Shown here: piece by piece, positions 17,894 to 28,331 of the stretch
Position numbering within the stretch: position 1 is the first letter of the stretch
Layout of the letters: each line of letters begins with the position of its first letter
The notes under the pieces: model-generated
The model's input: only the letters and a program-made list of their open reading frames with translations
What the model was told of the DNA's origin: nothing
Database searches by the model: none
Made by a program: the position numbers and the translations under genes
Origin: Sphingomonas adhaesiva
GTDB taxonomy: Bacteria > Pseudomonadota > Alphaproteobacteria > Sphingomonadales > Sphingomonadaceae
Direction: 5' to 3'
Assembly (NCBI RefSeq): GCF_002374855.1
Contig: NZ_NWVC01000008.1
Span: 62,001 to 126,000, forward strand
DNA: 64,000 nucleotides

Positions 17894-18787
17894 CTATTTC
17901 GCGATCCGTCCCTGCTTCATCCACTCGCGGTCGAAATCGTCGCGGGCGCGCAGCACCATGTCGCGCAGCAGGCCGGGGGCGACGAGCGTGCCGGCGCGGG
18001 CGCGGGTGAGGACGTCGGCGAGGTCCGGGTGCGCGGGCAGCACCACGTCGGCGGGCAGGCGCGCCAGCCGGGCGAAGCTGGTGCGGTAATCCGCGGCGAT
18101 ATCGGGATAGCGGCGGTTGGCGAACAGCCGGTTGCCCGCGACCGAGACGCTGCACGGGAACACCACGTCCAGCGGTCGCGTGGCCTGCGTCACGCGCATC
18201 GTCCAGCTGGTGCAGCCCGGCGTGTGCCCAGGCGTAGCGACGGCGCGCAGGGTCACGCCGCCCAGCTTCACCGCCTGACCGTCGCGCACGCCGCGCGCCA
18301 TCGGCACGGGGGCGAAGCGGATGACGCCGTAATTGGTCTCGCCCGGCGGGATGCCGGTGCGCAGCGCGGGCACGTCCGCCGCGCCCGCCAGAACGCGCGC
18401 GCCGGTCGCGCGCTGCATCGCCGCCAGCCCGCCGACGTGATCGAAATGCGCGTGGGTGACGAGGATGTACTTCACCTCGCGCGGCGTCACGCCCAGCGCG
18501 GCGATGTTGCGCAGGATCGCGGGCACGTTCTGCGCCATCGTCGCGTCGATCAGGATCGCGCCGGCGGGGGTGCGGATCAGATAGGCGGCCAGCCCCTCCG
18601 TCCCGACATAGTCGATCGGGCCGATCAGCCGCACCGGCGGGATCGGACGCGTCCATTCGGGCGGATCGAGCGGCGCCGCGGCGGCCGTGGCAGCGGGCGC
18701 GGCGGCGGTGATCGTCGCCAGTGCGGCGAGCATCGCGGCGCGGGCGCCATGGCGACCGAAGGTCAGGCGAACCAAGTGGGACATCAT
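17894..18787 (-). CDS. Subclass B3 metallo-beta-lactamase-like hydrolase
   Basis: Exported zinc hydrolase of about 297 aa. After a signal peptide of about 37 residues comes the MBL fold with HAHFDHVGG (His112, His114, Asp116, His117), GHTPGCTSWTM (third-site His) and LPAHPD (last His), the ligand pattern of subclass B3, including the Ser after GC that B3 enzymes keep. Two adjacent ATGs (18787 and 18784) both fit; AAAGG is better spaced for the second. Chromosomal B3 enzymes are common in sphingomonads; whether it confers carbapenem resistance cannot be told from sequence. Confidence 0.88.
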   Translation of the reverse strand: MMSHLVRLTFGRHGARAAMLAALATITAAAPAATAAAAPLDPPEWTRPIPPVRLIGPIDYVGTEGLAAYLIRTPAGAILIDATMAQNVPAILRNIAALGVTPREVKYILVTHAHFDHVGGLAAMQRATGARVLAGAADVPALRTGIPPGETNYGVIRFAPVPMARGVRDGQAVKLGGVTLRAVATPGHTPGCTSWTMRVTQATRPLDVVFPCSVSVAGNRLFANRRYPDIAADYRTSFARLARLPADVVLPAHPDLADVLTRARAGTLVAPGLLRDMVLRARDDFDREWMKQGRIAK

Positions 18788-19164
18788 GGGCCTTTTGCCG
18801 GGTGACGGGGCGGCGATCATGCCCCGCCGGTGGGGTCAGGGCAAATCGGCTCTTTTCCTCGTGTCGTCGTCGCGGATCTGCTGGGGACTGGCACGAACGT
18901 CCCCTTCGTGATGCAGGCTCCATCGCCGTCAGTAGGAGAGCGATGTTGAAACGGGCGTCTTGCCACGCACCAGCAACTGCGTTCGCGGCGCCATGGATGC
19001 CGGAACAGGTCCGGCATGACGGATGATCGGCGACGGCAGCGAGTCACGAAGCCGCGATCATGCCCCGCATGAGGGGCGCGGCATATCAGGCCGGCCCGCC
19101 CACGGCGCGTGACCGCGCCGAATGACGAAGCCGCGATCACGCCCCGCGTGATCGCGAGTCTTCG
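18788..19164. other. 377-bp intergenic region with palindromic repeats
   Basis: No gene seen. It holds the promoter region of the beta-lactamase gene, one dispersed palindrome at 18995-19021, and a pair of related segments carrying GAAGCCGCGATCA (19048-19060 and 19126-19138) each followed by a short CGCCCC/GCCCCGCATGA-like sequence, probably degraded repeats. Confidence 0.55.
18995..19021. repeat. Dispersed small palindrome, ATGCCGGA-ACAGG-TCCGGCAT-GACG
   Basis: Perfect 8-bp arms at 18997-19004 and 19010-19017, 5-nt loop ACAGG and the GACG tail shared with the copies at 6866, 11537 and 11644. Confidence 0.75.
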
Positions 19165-20718
19165 TCATTCCCACTCGATCGTGCCCGGCGGCTTCGAGGT
19201 GTAGTCGTAGGTGACGCGGTTGATCCCCTTCACCTCGTTGATGAGGCGGGTGGCGACGCGCGGCAGGAAATCGCCGGGGAACTGAAATGCCTGCGCGGTC
19301 ATGCCGTCGGTGGAGGTCACCGCGCGCAGCGCCAGCACGCTGTCATAGGTACGCCCGTCGCCCATCACGCCGACGCTGCGCACCGGCAGCAGCACCGCGA
19401 ACGCCTGCCAGATCGCATCATACAGGCCCGCGGCGCGGATCTCCTCCAGATAGATCGCATCCGCCTTGCGCAGGATGTCGCAGCGTTCGCGCGTCACCTC
19501 GCCCGGGATGCGGATCGCCAGCCCGGGACCGGGAAACGGATGGCGACCGACGAACACGTCGGGTAGCCCCAGCTCGCGGCCCAGCGCGCGCACCTCGTCC
19601 TTGAACAATTCGCGCAGCGGCTCGACCAGCTTCATGTTCATGCGTTCGGGCAGGCCGCCGACATTGTGGTGGCTCTTGATCGTCACCGACGGCCCGCCGG
19701 TGAAGCTGACGCTTTCGATCACGTCGGGGTAGAGCGTGCCCTGCGCCAGGAATTCCGCGCCGCCGATCTTCTTCGCCTCCGCCTCGAACACGTCGATGAA
19801 GGTCTTGCCGATGAACTTGCGCTTCGCCTCCGGGTCGGTGACCCCGGCCAGCCCGTCCATGAACAGGTCCTGCGCCTCCACATGGACGAGCGGAATGTTG
19901 TAGGCGCCGCGGAACAGCCCGACGACCTGCTCGGCCTCCCCCTCGCGCAGGATGCCGCCATCGACGAAGACACAGGTCAGCTGCTCGCCGATCGCCTCGT
20001 GGATCAGCACCGCCGCGACCGCCGAATCGACCCCGCCGGACAGGCCGCAGATGACGCGACCGCTGCCGACCTGTTCGCGGATCTCCGCGATCTTGGTCGC
20101 GCGGAACTCGGCCATCGTCCAGTCGCCCGCCAGCCCGCAGACGTGGCGCGCGAAATTGGCGATCAGCTTCGCCCCGTCGGGGGTGTGGACCACCTCCGGG
20201 TGGAACTGCATCCCGTAATAGCGCCGCGCCTCGTCCGCGACGATCGCATAGGGCGCGCCCTTGGACGAGGCGACCGGGGTGAAGCCGGGGGCGAGCGCGG
20301 CGACATGGTCGCCGTGGCTCATCCACACCTGATGCTGCTCGCCCGCCTGCCACAGCCCGTCGAACAGCGCGCAATCGGCGTCGACCGCGACATAGGCCTC
20401 GCCGAACTCGCCCGACGACCCCTTGTCGACGCGCCCGCCCAGCTGCTGCATCAGCACCTGCTGGCCATAGCAGATGCCCATCACCGGCACGCCGGCGTCG
20501 AACACCGCCTGCGGCGCGCGCGGGCTGCCGTCATCCACGACAGAGGCGGGGCCACCCGACAGGATCACGCCCTTCGGCCGCATCCGCGCGAACGCCTCGG
20601 CCGCGGATTGGAACGGCGCGATCTCGCTGTACACCCCCGCCTCGCGCACGCGGCGCGCGATCAGCTGGGTCACCTGGCTGCCGAAATCGATGATGAGGAT
20701 GCTGTCGGGGTGTTCCAT
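19165..20718 (-). CDS. guaA: GMP synthase (glutamine-hydrolysing)
   Basis: Converts XMP to GMP. 517 aa: an N-terminal class I glutamine amidotransferase domain (catalytic Cys83 in GICYGQQ, His/Glu in [10 protein letters not shown]), the ATP pyrophosphatase P-loop [12 protein letters not shown] near residue 230, and the C-terminal dimerisation domain ending in the conserved [15 protein letters not shown]. The gene is 52 bp downstream of the EAL-domain gene on the same strand, so the two may share a transcript. Confidence 0.98.
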   Translation of the reverse strand: MEHPDSILIIDFGSQVTQLIARRVREAGVYSEIAPFQSAAEAFARMRPKGVILSGGPASVVDDGSPRAPQAVFDAGVPVMGICYGQQVLMQQLGGRVDKGSSGEFGEAYVAVDADCALFDGLWQAGEQHQVWMSHGDHVAALAPGFTPVASSKGAPYAIVADEARRYYGMQFHPEVVHTPDGAKLIANFARHVCGLAGDWTMAEFRATKIAEIREQVGSGRVICGLSGGVDSAVAAVLIHEAIGEQLTCVFVDGGILREGEAEQVVGLFRGAYNIPLVHVEAQDLFMDGLAGVTDPEAKRKFIGKTFIDVFEAEAKKIGGAEFLAQGTLYPDVIESVSFTGGPSVTIKSHHNVGGLPERMNMKLVEPLRELFKDEVRALGRELGLPDVFVGRHPFPGPGLAIRIPGEVTRERCDILRKADAIYLEEIRAAGLYDAIWQAFAVLLPVRSVGVMGDGRTYDSVLALRAVTSTDGMTAQAFQFPGDFLPRVATRLINEVKGINRVTYDYTSKPPGTIEWE

Positions 20719-20770
20719 GGCGGGCCTGTAGCGGGTGGCGCGCGATGGTGGAAGGGGTGTGGAGTGGACG

Positions 20771-21556
20771 TTATGCCGCTACCGTTGCCGCGGCGGTTAC
20801 CGGCAGCGGTTGGTCCGGCACCACAGGGACCGGCAGCACCTGCAGCGCGGGCCGGGCGATCAGATAGCCCTGCATGTAGCGCACGCCCATCGCGCACAGC
20901 GTCTCATATTCGGCGACCGTCTCGACCCCCTCGGCCACGACGGCGATGCCCATCCGCTCGAACATCGCGATCAGCCCCTCGACGATCATGCGGCGCGGCA
21001 TGCTGGTGTCGACGTTGCGGATCAGCTCCATATCGAGCTTGACGACGTCGGTCTGAAGCCGCGCCAGCAGCGACAGACCCGCATGGCCTGCGCCGAAATC
21101 GTCCAGCGCGGTGGCGAACCCCATACGGCGATAGGTGTCGACGATGGTGGCGACATGCGCGGTATCCGCCATCTCCTCATTCTCGGTGAATTCGAAGATC
21201 AGCCGTTCCGTCGGAAAACCCACCGCTGCCGCGGTCTTCAGCGTCAGCTGGATGCAGGCGAGCGGCGAATAGACCGCATTGGGCAGGAAGTTGATCGACA
21301 AGCGCGCGCCGGTGGAGACGATCCCGGCCGCGACCGCCTGCGTGATCGCCGCGACGCGGCACTGCTGGTCGAAGGCATAACGGTTCTGCTCCGTCACGCG
21401 ACCGATCATCTCACCAGCGGACTCGCCGTTGGTCCCGCGTACCAGAGCCTCATAGGCCCACGCCGACCCCGTCGTGATGTCGACGATCGGCTGAAAGGCC
21501 ATAGCCAATGCGAAGTGATCGCCGGTATTTTGGCAACCCTGGCAACCACCCATCAT
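20771..21556 (-). CDS. EAL-domain cyclic-di-GMP phosphodiesterase
   Basis: 261 aa, a stand-alone EAL domain with no GGDEF partner. The signature residues look intact: YEALVRG, SINFLP (metal Asn), FEFTENEEM (Glu), [23 protein letters not shown] (Lys, Asp), VAEGVE and MQGYLIARP, so hydrolysis of c-di-GMP to pGpG is likely. Unusual is an N-terminal [13 protein letters not shown] with two Cys three apart, which could bind metal or sense redox state. It precedes guaA, the source of GMP, by 52 bp. Confidence 0.9.
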   Translation of the reverse strand: MMGGCQGCQNTGDHFALAMAFQPIVDITTGSAWAYEALVRGTNGESAGEMIGRVTEQNRYAFDQQCRVAAITQAVAAGIVSTGARLSINFLPNAVYSPLACIQLTLKTAAAVGFPTERLIFEFTENEEMADTAHVATIVDTYRRMGFATALDDFGAGHAGLSLLARLQTDVVKLDMELIRNVDTSMPRRMIVEGLIAMFERMGIAVVAEGVETVAEYETLCAMGVRYMQGYLIARPALQVLPVPVVPDQPLPVTAAATVAA

Positions 21557-21657
21557 CGTACCTCCGCCCGCACCCGTAGGGTGAGAGGATTAACAAAACG
21601 GTCGGCGGTCGGGATCGCCCACTCGTGGAATCCGGCGTGACGCGATGGCCATACACG

Positions 21658-21688
21658 AAAAAGGCCGCGCCATCGCTGGCGCGGCCCT
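21658..21688 (-). terminator. Rho-independent terminator after rplQ
   Basis: On the minus strand a 9-bp GC stem (GGCCGCGCC, loop AGCGAT, GGCGCGGCC) is followed by five T. It lies 28 bp past the rplQ stop and ends the alpha-operon transcript. Confidence 0.85.
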
Positions 21689-21715
21689 TCTTGTTCCCGG
21701 ATCGCGAGGCGCCGA

Positions 21716-22138
21716 TCAGGCGGCTTCGTCGAAATCCTCGTCGGTCATCACCGGACCCGAATCCTGGCCCTTCGCCGACACGTCGCGGTCGACGAATTCG
21801 ATGATCGCCATCGGCGAGGCGTCCGACGCGCGAATGCCGGCCTTGATGATGCGGGTGTAGCCGCCGTTGCGCGAGGCGTAGCGGGTCGCCAGCACGTCGA
21901 ACAGCTTCACCAGCTGCGCGTCGTCGAGCAGGCGCGCGTGCGCAAGGCGGCGGTTCGACAGGCCGCCCTTCTTGCCCAGCGTCACCAGCTTTTCGATGTA
22001 GGGACGCAGTTCCTTCGCCTTGGCGAGGGTGGTGGTGATCTGCTCATGCTTGATGAGCGCGGCCGACATGTTGCGGAACAGCGCGGCGCGATGGGCCGAG
22101 GTACGCTGCAGCTTACGACCGCCAACACGATGACGCAT
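21716..22138 (-). CDS. rplQ: 50S ribosomal protein L17
   Basis: 140 aa with the diagnostic [24 protein letters not shown] start and a C-terminal acidic extension ([12 protein letters not shown]) typical of alphaproteobacterial L17. Last gene of the rpsM-rpsK-rpoA-rplQ group, but separated from rpoA by an unusually long 254 bp. Confidence 0.97.
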   Translation of the reverse strand: MRHRVGGRKLQRTSAHRAALFRNMSAALIKHEQITTTLAKAKELRPYIEKLVTLGKKGGLSNRRLAHARLLDDAQLVKLFDVLATRYASRNGGYTRIIKAGIRASDASPMAIIEFVDRDVSAKGQDSGPVMTDEDFDEAA

Positions 22139-22392
22139 GGTTCAATCCTTCTCGTTCGTCAGGGGGCCGTGTGAGGTACCCCGGGCCTGGTGACTTCAAG
22201 GCAGCCACCCTTGCCTGTTCTTATCCTGCCCAAGCTGGCTTGGGGAGGGGGACCAGCGAAGCTGGTGGAGGGGCGGTGCGGCAAAGCCGCACCGATCACG
22301 TCGGACGGGACGGTGTCGCGGCGTTGCCGCTTCCCCGCCCGCCGGCCGGGCTGGCCTGTCTCCGGCGCAAGCACGCTTGCGCCGGTGCAGGC
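22139..22392. repeat. Three hairpins between rpoA and rplQ
   Basis: The gap contains ACCAGC-GAA-GCTGGT (22252-22266), GGTGCGGC-AAA-GCCGCACC (22275-22293, 8-bp stem) and the near-palindrome CCGGCGCAAGC-AC-GCTTGCGCCGG (22362-22385, 11-bp arms). The last is eight bases after the rpoA stop. None has a T-run on the minus strand, so they are not plain rho-independent terminators; they may be mRNA processing or stability elements or a repeat insertion. Confidence 0.65.
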
Positions 22393-23454
22393 TCAGCCCA
22401 TAATTTCCTGCTCGAGCTTCTTGGCGACTTCCTCGATGTTCTCGGGCGGCCAGCCGGGGATTTCCATGCCCAGCCGCAGCCCCATCGAGGACAGCACTTC
22501 CTTGATCTCGTTGAGCGACTTGCGGCCGAAGTTCGGCGTGCGCAGCATCTCGGCCTCGGTCTTGCCGACCAGATCGCCGATATAGATGATGTTGTCGTTC
22601 TTGAGGCAGTTGGCCGACCGCACCGACAGTTCCAGCTCGTCCACCTTCTTGAGGAGGTAGCGGTTGATCTGCGCGGTGTCGCCCGGCGTCTCGCCCGTCG
22701 CGGCCGGGGCGGCGACGCCGACCGGTGCGCTGCGGGTGACCGCCGAATCGTCGAAGTGCACGAACAGCGCCAGCTGGTCCTGGAGGATGCGGCCGGCATA
22801 GCCCACCGCGTCTTCCGGGGTGACGGTGCCGTCGGTCTCGATCGTCAGCGTCAGCTTGTCGTAATCGAGATCCTGACCGACGCGGGTCGGGTCGACCTTG
22901 TACGACACCTGGCGCACCGGCGAGTAGAGCGCGTCGACGGGGATCAGCCCGATCGGCGCGTCGACCGGACGGTTGCCGACCGCCGCGACATAGCCCTTAC
23001 CGACATCAGCGGTCAGTTCCATGTTGAGCGTCGCGCCCTCGTCGAGGTGGCAGATGACCAGCTCGGGGTTCATCACCTCGATGTCGCCCGACACCGCGAT
23101 GTCGCCCGCCTTCACCTCGCCGGGGCCGGTGGCCGACAGCTGCAGGCGCTTGGGGCCTTCGCCCTGCATCTTGAGCGCGATCTGCTTCACGTTCAGCACG
23201 ATGTCGGTCACGTCCTCGCGGACGCCGGCCAGCGAGCTGAACTCGTGCAGGACGTTCTCGATCTTGATCGAGGTCACCGCCGCGCCCTGAAGCGAGGACA
23301 GCAGCACGCGGCGCAGCGCGTTGCCGAGCGTCAGGCCGAAGCCGCGCTCCAGCGGTTCGGCGACGAAGGTCGCCTTGCGCTTGCCGTCACCGCTCTTCTT
23401 CTCGAGCTGATTGGGCTTCTTCAGTTCTTGCCAGTTCTTTGCGTTGACAGACAA
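22393..23454 (-). CDS. rpoA: RNA polymerase alpha subunit
   Basis: 353 aa. The N-terminal dimerisation domain ([28 protein letters not shown] split over residues about 33-60) and the C-terminal domain that binds UP elements and activators ([41 protein letters not shown]) are both complete. Placed after rpsK as in nearly all proteobacteria. Confidence 0.98.
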   Translation of the reverse strand: MSVNAKNWQELKKPNQLEKKSGDGKRKATFVAEPLERGFGLTLGNALRRVLLSSLQGAAVTSIKIENVLHEFSSLAGVREDVTDIVLNVKQIALKMQGEGPKRLQLSATGPGEVKAGDIAVSGDIEVMNPELVICHLDEGATLNMELTADVGKGYVAAVGNRPVDAPIGLIPVDALYSPVRQVSYKVDPTRVGQDLDYDKLTLTIETDGTVTPEDAVGYAGRILQDQLALFVHFDDSAVTRSAPVGVAAPAATGETPGDTAQINRYLLKKVDELELSVRSANCLKNDNIIYIGDLVGKTEAEMLRTPNFGRKSLNEIKEVLSSMGLRLGMEIPGWPPENIEEVAKKLEQEIMG

Positions 23455-23545
23455 GCTCTCGTCCCCTGGGGTTGGGCCGACGGTTGCGGGCGTCGGCCGG
23501 GTAATGGACGCAGCCGCTCGTCAGCGGCCACGCGAAGAAGAACGA

Positions 23546-23935
23546 TCAGACGCGACGACGCTTCGACGGACGCACGCCGTTGTGCGGGATCGAGGTCACG
23601 TCGCGGATCGACGTGATCTGGAAACCGACCGCCTGCAGCGCGCGCAGCGCCGATTCGCGGCCCGAACCCGGACCCTTCACCTCGACCTCGAGCGTGCGGA
23701 CGCCGTGCTCGGCGGCCTTCTTGCCCGCGTCCTCGGCAGCGACCTGCGCGGCGTACGGGGTCGACTTGCGGCTGCCCTTGAAGCCCATCATGCCGGCCGA
23801 CGACCAGCTGATCGCATTGCCCTGCGCATCGGTGATGGTGATCATGGTGTTGTTGAAGCTGGCGTTCACGTGTGCGACGCCCGCGGTGATGTTCTTGCGT
23901 TCGCGCCGACGAAGGCGCTGCGGTGCCTGTGCCAT
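23546..23935 (-). CDS. rpsK: 30S ribosomal protein S11
   Basis: 129 aa; [43 protein letters not shown] and the C-terminal [16 protein letters not shown] are S11 signatures. Forms the mRNA exit platform. 91 bp before rpoA and 104 bp after rpsM. Confidence 0.98.
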   Translation of the reverse strand: MAQAPQRLRRRERKNITAGVAHVNASFNNTMITITDAQGNAISWSSAGMMGFKGSRKSTPYAAQVAAEDAGKKAAEHGVRTLEVEVKGPGSGRESALRALQAVGFQITSIRDVTSIPHNGVRPSKRRRV

Positions 23936-24039
23936 ATGGTATTCCTGACCTTGATTTCCAAGACGGAGGCCGGGAGGCTGTCAGCCTCTGACCCGCCTCC
24001 GGCGGAGAAGAAGTGGGAAATCGTCCCCCGGACGATTTC

Positions 24040-24408
24040 TTACTTCTTCTTGCCCGCGATCGGCTTCGCCTTGCCCTTGCGGGTGCGCGCGTTGGTGTGC
24101 GTGCGCTGGCCACGGACCGGCAGGCCCTTGCGGTGGCGCAGGCCACGATAGCAGGCCAGGTCCATCAGACGCTTGATGTTCATCGCGGTCTGGCGACGCA
24201 GGTCGCCTTCCACGGTGTAGTCGGCGTCGATCGCCTCGCGGATCTGCAGCACTTCCTGATCGCTCAGGTCCTGCACGCGGCGCTCCGCCGCGATGTCCAG
24301 CTTGGCGGTGATTTCCTTCGCCTTGGCCGGGCCGATGCCGTGGATATAGGTCAGCGCGATCACAACGCGCTTGTTGGTCGGGATGTTCACACCCGCGATA
24401 CGTGCCAT
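24040..24408 (-). CDS. rpsM: 30S ribosomal protein S13
   Basis: 122 aa. [26 protein letters not shown] start, [42 protein letters not shown] helix-turn and basic tail that contacts tRNA and the 50S bridge. The frame stays open far upstream, but the family N terminus fixes the ATG at 24408. First ribosomal gene after the break that follows adk. Confidence 0.98.
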   Translation of the reverse strand: MARIAGVNIPTNKRVVIALTYIHGIGPAKAKEITAKLDIAAERRVQDLSDQEVLQIREAIDADYTVEGDLRRQTAMNIKRLMDLACYRGLRHRKGLPVRGQRTHTNARTRKGKAKPIAGKKK

Positions 24409-24652
24409 GAAACGGTTCTCCTGTGCTCCACAGGGTGCGGCATGGCTGCCACGCACCCCATCTCGTCGCATTGCGCTTCCGCCCCCTTGCCCGATTCGCC
24501 ACCTGCGAAACGCAGGAAACGCGGCGCCCGCACAATTGCGTCGCCGGTAAACGAGAGGTTGGAAGTCGGGGCGGATAAGGGCGCGCGAACGCCCTGTCAA
24601 GCAACGGGTTCCATCCGGGGCCCGGTTCCGCCCGCCGGACCAAGGAACGAGC

Positions 24653-24886
24653 TTACGCGGCGGGAGGCACCCGATGCCGCATCCCCACCCACTTCCTGAG
24701 CGCCACCACGAACCACGCCAGTTCCACCAGCCCGAACGGCCATGCCCCCTGGAGGAAGCCATAGGCCGATCCCATCAGGCAACCGATCGCGAACAGCAGC
24801 GTCCAGAACGGTGCCCGGTCCTCCATCATATAGCACAGCAGCATGAAGCTGACGGCGAACAGCCCGAAGGCGGTCACGGCGTCCAT
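24653..24886 (-). CDS. Small membrane protein between adk and rpsM
   Basis: 77 aa with two or three hydrophobic segments (residues about 3-18, 24-42 and 46-62) and a basic C terminus ([14 protein letters not shown]). GGGAGA lies 6-11 bases before the ATG at 24886. It lies inside the ribosomal supercluster, between the terminator after adk and rpsM, a place where no gene of this kind is usual. No homologue recognised. Confidence 0.65.
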   Translation of the reverse strand: MDAVTAFGLFAVSFMLLCYMMEDRAPFWTLLFAIGCLMGSAYGFLQGAWPFGLVELAWFVVALRKWVGMRHRVPPAA

Positions 24887-24919
24887 CGCGATTCTCCCGG
24901 TAAGGATGCCGCCATAACC

Positions 24920-24955
24920 GAAAAGCCGGCGGAGGGGATGCCCTCCGCCGGCTCT
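24920..24955 (-). terminator. Rho-independent terminator after adk
   Basis: Perfect 13-bp stem AGCCGGCGGAGGG / CCCTCCGCCGGCT (24924-24936 and 24941-24953) with a 4-nt loop; on the minus strand it is followed by TTTT. It probably ends the spc-secY-adk transcript and separates it from the alpha operon. Confidence 0.75.
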
Positions 24956-25122
24956 CTCCCAACCGGCCCGGCACCACCGGGAGTGCAGGTGACGGGCGGG
25001 CTGACGCAATCGCCTTGCGTAGGCACCTTCTAACCGCGCAAAGCGCACCGCGGCGTGGCGCGACGATGAACTTTCGGTCATGTTGGCCGCGACCGGCACG
25101 GCCGACCCATCAGGAAGATACG

Positions 25123-25380
25123 ATGACCTACCCCGCCCATCCCGCCACGATGCTGGCCGAGCCGCAGCGCGCCTATGCCTCGATCGAGACGCCGATCTTC
25201 GGCGCGCGTGCCGGGCTGGCGCTGACGCCTGCGGGGCTGCTGGCGATCGGGGGAATGGTGACGATGATCCTGGCGGGCAGCGCCGCGATCGTGGCGGCGA
25301 CGCGACTCGCGCCCCCGCCCCCGCCCCCGCCTGCCCCGGATGTCAGCGCGCGTCGAGGATCGCGGCGATCGCGCGGGTGA
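25123..25380 (+). CDS. Small single-span membrane protein, antisense to the cluster
   Basis: 85 aa: a polar N terminus, one membrane helix at about residues 43-62 ([23 protein letters not shown]) and a proline run followed by a short basic tail. AGGAAG at 25112-25117 supports the ATG. It is on the plus strand inside a 20-kb minus-strand cluster, and its last 38 bp overlap the 3' end of adk tail to tail. No family recognised; a real gene is likely from the ribosome-binding site and helix but not certain. Confidence 0.55.
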   Translation: MTYPAHPATMLAEPQRAYASIETPIFGARAGLALTPAGLLAIGGMVTMILAGSAAIVAATRLAPPPPPPPAPDVSARRGSRRSRG

Positions 25381-25990
25381 CCGCGTCGATATCGGCCATG
25401 CCGTCGACGCGGTGGACCAGCCCGCGCGCTTCGTAGATCGGAATGATCGGCGCGGTCTTGGCACGATATTCGGCCATGCGCGTGCGCACCGTCTCCTCAT
25501 TGTCGTCGGGGCGGCGCTTGAACTCGGTCGAGCCGCATGCGTCGCACACGCCCGCGACCTTCGGCTGCTTGAACGTGTCGTGATAGCCCGCACCGCAATT
25601 GGCGCAGGTGAACCGGCCGACGATCCGCTCGACCAGCGCATCCTCGTCCACCGCCAGCTCGATCACATGGTCGAGCTGCTGGCCGCGCTCCGACAGCAGG
25701 CCGTCGAGCGATTCGGCCTGTGCGGCGGTGCGGGGGTAGCCGTCGAAGATCGCGCCGGTGCCGGTGCCGGCGTCGAGCCGCTCGCCGATCAGCGCGGAAA
25801 CGATCGAATCGGACACCAGCCCGCCGGCATCCATGATCGCCTTGGCCTCGATGCCGACGGGCGTGCCCGCCTTCACCGCGGCGCGCAGCATGTCACCGGT
25901 GGACAGCTGCGTCATGCCGCGATCCTCCACCAGCCGCTGCGCCTGCGTGCCCTTGCCCGCGCCCGGCGGCCCCAGAAGGATGATGTTCAC
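25343..25990 (-). CDS. adk: Adenylate kinase
   Basis: 215 aa, long-LID form. P-loop [12 protein letters not shown] near the N terminus, [14 protein letters not shown], and a zinc-binding LID with [12 protein letters not shown] and CDACGST, four Cys. The Cys4 zinc LID is common outside the enterics. Located 38 bp after secY in the same orientation, the classical secY-adk pair. Confidence 0.97.
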   Translation of the reverse strand: MNIILLGPPGAGKGTQAQRLVEDRGMTQLSTGDMLRAAVKAGTPVGIEAKAIMDAGGLVSDSIVSALIGERLDAGTGTGAIFDGYPRTAAQAESLDGLLSERGQQLDHVIELAVDEDALVERIVGRFTCANCGAGYHDTFKQPKVAGVCDACGSTEFKRRPDDNEETVRTRMAEYRAKTAPIIPIYEARGLVHRVDGMADIDAVTRAIAAILDAR

Positions 25991-26028
25991 GAAACCTGTT
26001 CCTCCCTCTCGCGTCTCGCAACCCCGCG

Positions 26029-27375
26029 TCAGCGGCGCCGCGCGCCCTTCAGCTTGGCCTTCTTGATGAGGTCGCCATACTGGTGCGCCAGCAGGTGCGA
26101 CTGGATCTGCGTCACCGTGTCCATGGTCACGTTCACGACGATGAGCAAGCTGGTTCCGCCCAGATAGAAGGGGATCGACAGCGCCGACACCAGATATTCC
26201 GGCACCACGCAGATGAACGTCAGGTACGCCGCACCGATCACGGTGATGCGGGTCAGCACGTAGTCGAAATACGTCTCGGTGTTCTTGCCCGGGCGGATGC
26301 CGGGGATGAACCCGCCGTACCGCTTCAGGTTCTCCGCCGTCTCCTCCGGGTTGAACACCACCGCGGTGTAGAAGAAGGAGAAGAAGATGATGCCCGCGGC
26401 ATACAGCGCCATGTAGATCGGCGAGCCGTGCTGCAGATACTGGTTCAGCGTGATGATGATGTCGCCGAAGCGGCTTTCGCCCGACACGCGGTTGCCGGCG
26501 AACTGGGTGATCGTCAGCGGCAGCAGCAGCAGCGACGAGGCGAAGATCGGCGGGATCACGCCCGCGGTATTGATCTTCAGCGGCAGGTGGCTGCGATCGG
26601 CCTGCATCCCGCGCTGCGTCTGGCGCTTGGGATACTGGATCAGGATGCGGCGCTGCGCGCGCTCCATGAAGCAGATCAGCAGGATCAACCCGACCACCAC
26701 CAGGATGATCGCGATCAGCGTCACCGGGCTCATCGACCCCGAGCGACCGCCTTCCAGCAGGTTGAGCAGCGTCGTCGGCAGGTGCGCGACGATGCCGGCC
26801 ATGATGATGAGGCTGATGCCGTTGCCGATGCCGCGGCTGGTGATCTGCTCACCCAGCCACATCAGGAACATCGTGCCCCCGATCAGCGAGATCACCGCAC
26901 CGACGCGGAACAGCGTGCCCGGTTCGATCACCGCGCCGCCGGCCTCCAGCCCGCGCGCGATGAAGAAGCCCTGCACCGCGGTCAGCGCGACCGTGCCGTA
27001 GCGGGTGTACTGGTTGAGCTTCTTGCGGCCCGATTCGCCTTCCTTCTTGATCGCCGCCAGCTGCGGGCTGAGCGAGGTGGCCAGCTGCACCACGATCGAG
27101 GCGGTGATGTACGGCATCACCCCCAGCGCGATCAGCGACGCGCGCGACAGCGACCCGCCCGAGAAGGTGTTGAAGAAATCGAGCACGCCGCCCTTCATCC
27201 GCTCGGCGAGCAGGTTGAGCTGCGTCGGGTCGATCCCCGGCAGCGGCACATAGCTGAGCAGGCGGAAGACGATCAGCGCGCCGATCGTGAACCACAGTCG
27301 CTTCTTGAGGTCGGTCGCCTGCGAGAATTTCGCGAGGCTGATGCTCTGCGCCATCTGGTCGGCTGCGGATGCCAT
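26029..27375 (-). CDS. secY: Protein translocase subunit SecY
   Basis: 448 aa, ten membrane helices. LPGIDPTQL, the plug region after helix 1 ([26 protein letters not shown]), [14 protein letters not shown] and the cytoplasmic loop arginine region [16 protein letters not shown] are all characteristic. Central pore of the Sec translocon. Lies between rplO and adk. Confidence 0.98.
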   Translation of the reverse strand: MASAADQMAQSISLAKFSQATDLKKRLWFTIGALIVFRLLSYVPLPGIDPTQLNLLAERMKGGVLDFFNTFSGGSLSRASLIALGVMPYITASIVVQLATSLSPQLAAIKKEGESGRKKLNQYTRYGTVALTAVQGFFIARGLEAGGAVIEPGTLFRVGAVISLIGGTMFLMWLGEQITSRGIGNGISLIIMAGIVAHLPTTLLNLLEGGRSGSMSPVTLIAIILVVVGLILLICFMERAQRRILIQYPKRQTQRGMQADRSHLPLKINTAGVIPPIFASSLLLLPLTITQFAGNRVSGESRFGDIIITLNQYLQHGSPIYMALYAAGIIFFSFFYTAVVFNPEETAENLKRYGGFIPGIRPGKNTETYFDYVLTRITVIGAAYLTFICVVPEYLVSALSIPFYLGGTSLLIVVNVTMDTVTQIQSHLLAHQYGDLIKKAKLKGARRR

Positions 27376-27525
27376 CGTGCGGGTATATCCTGGAAACGAA
27401 GAACGGCGGGATGCGTTGTCACGCCCCCGCCGCCCATATAGGCGCCGCAGCGCCCATGTCTAATGGTCCGGCGACGAAGCGCGGTCCGATGCGGCGCACG
27501 GCCGCGCCGGACCGGGCGCGTTCGC

Positions 27526-28047
27526 TCAGCCCTGCTTCTTCGCCGCCTGCGCGGTGCGGTGCTTGGCCTTGGCCTTGTCCGCGGCCGCAACGACCTCGAT
27601 CACCGACACCGAACCGCCGGCCTTTTCGATCGCCTCACGCGCACCGGCCGACACGCCGGCGACGGTGAACGCCAGCTTCGCCGAGAAGCTGCCCTTGCCC
27701 AGGATGCGCACGCCGTCCTTGCCACCGCGCGCCAGGCCGGCCGCCTTCAGCGCCGCATGGTCGATGTCGGTCGCGGTCAGCTTGCCCGCGTCGATCGCCT
27801 TCTGGATCGAACCCAGGTTCACCTCGGCATAATCCTTGGCGAAGATGTTGTTGAAGCCACGCTTCGGCAGCCGCATGTGCAGCGGCATCTGGCCACCTTC
27901 GAAGCCGGCGATGGACACGCCCTCGCGGCTCTTCTGGCCCTTGACGCCGCGCCCGCCGGTCTTGCCCTTGCCCGAGCCGATGCCGCGGCCGACGCGGATC
28001 TTCCGGTGGCGGGCGCCTTCGTTGTCGCGGAGTTCGTTGAGCTTCAT
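27526..28047 (-). CDS. rplO: 50S ribosomal protein L15
   Basis: 173 aa. [41 protein letters not shown] start and [17 protein letters not shown] are diagnostic. The C terminus ([16 protein letters not shown]) is extended relative to E. coli. The ATG at 28047 is chosen over one three codons upstream because MKLNEL is the normal start. Confidence 0.97.
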   Translation of the reverse strand: MKLNELRDNEGARHRKIRVGRGIGSGKGKTGGRGVKGQKSREGVSIAGFEGGQMPLHMRLPKRGFNNIFAKDYAEVNLGSIQKAIDAGKLTATDIDHAALKAAGLARGGKDGVRILGKGSFSAKLAFTVAGVSAGAREAIEKAGGSVSVIEVVAAADKAKAKHRTAQAAKKQG

Positions 28048-28145
28048 GATATGCACTCGCTTTCGCTTTTGTCGCGCTGATGGAAAAAGGAAGGGGGCCG
28101 CTTAGCCCCCCTCCCCGTATTTGTCACCGGTGAAACGGCGAAGGC

Positions 28146-28325
28146 TCAGCCCTCGACCACCTCGACCATGTGCTGCACCTTGCGGATCATGCCACGCACC
28201 TCGGGGGTGTCGTTCAGCTCCGCGACCCGGTGCATCTTGTTGAGGCCCAGGCCGATCAGCGTCGCGCGCTGATCCTTGGTGCGGCGGATCGGCGAGCCGG
28301 TCTGCTTGACTTTGATCGTAGCCAT
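28146..28325 (-). CDS. rpmD: 50S ribosomal protein L30
   Basis: 59 aa, short but clear: it begins [19 protein letters not shown], continues [15 protein letters not shown], and ends with the usual beta strand [16 protein letters not shown]. Lies 6 bp after rpsE and before rplO, its standard place. Confidence 0.96.
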   Translation of the reverse strand: MATIKVKQTGSPIRRTKDQRATLIGLGLNKMHRVAELNDTPEVRGMIRKVQHMVEVVEG

Positions 28326-28331
28326 TGTCGC

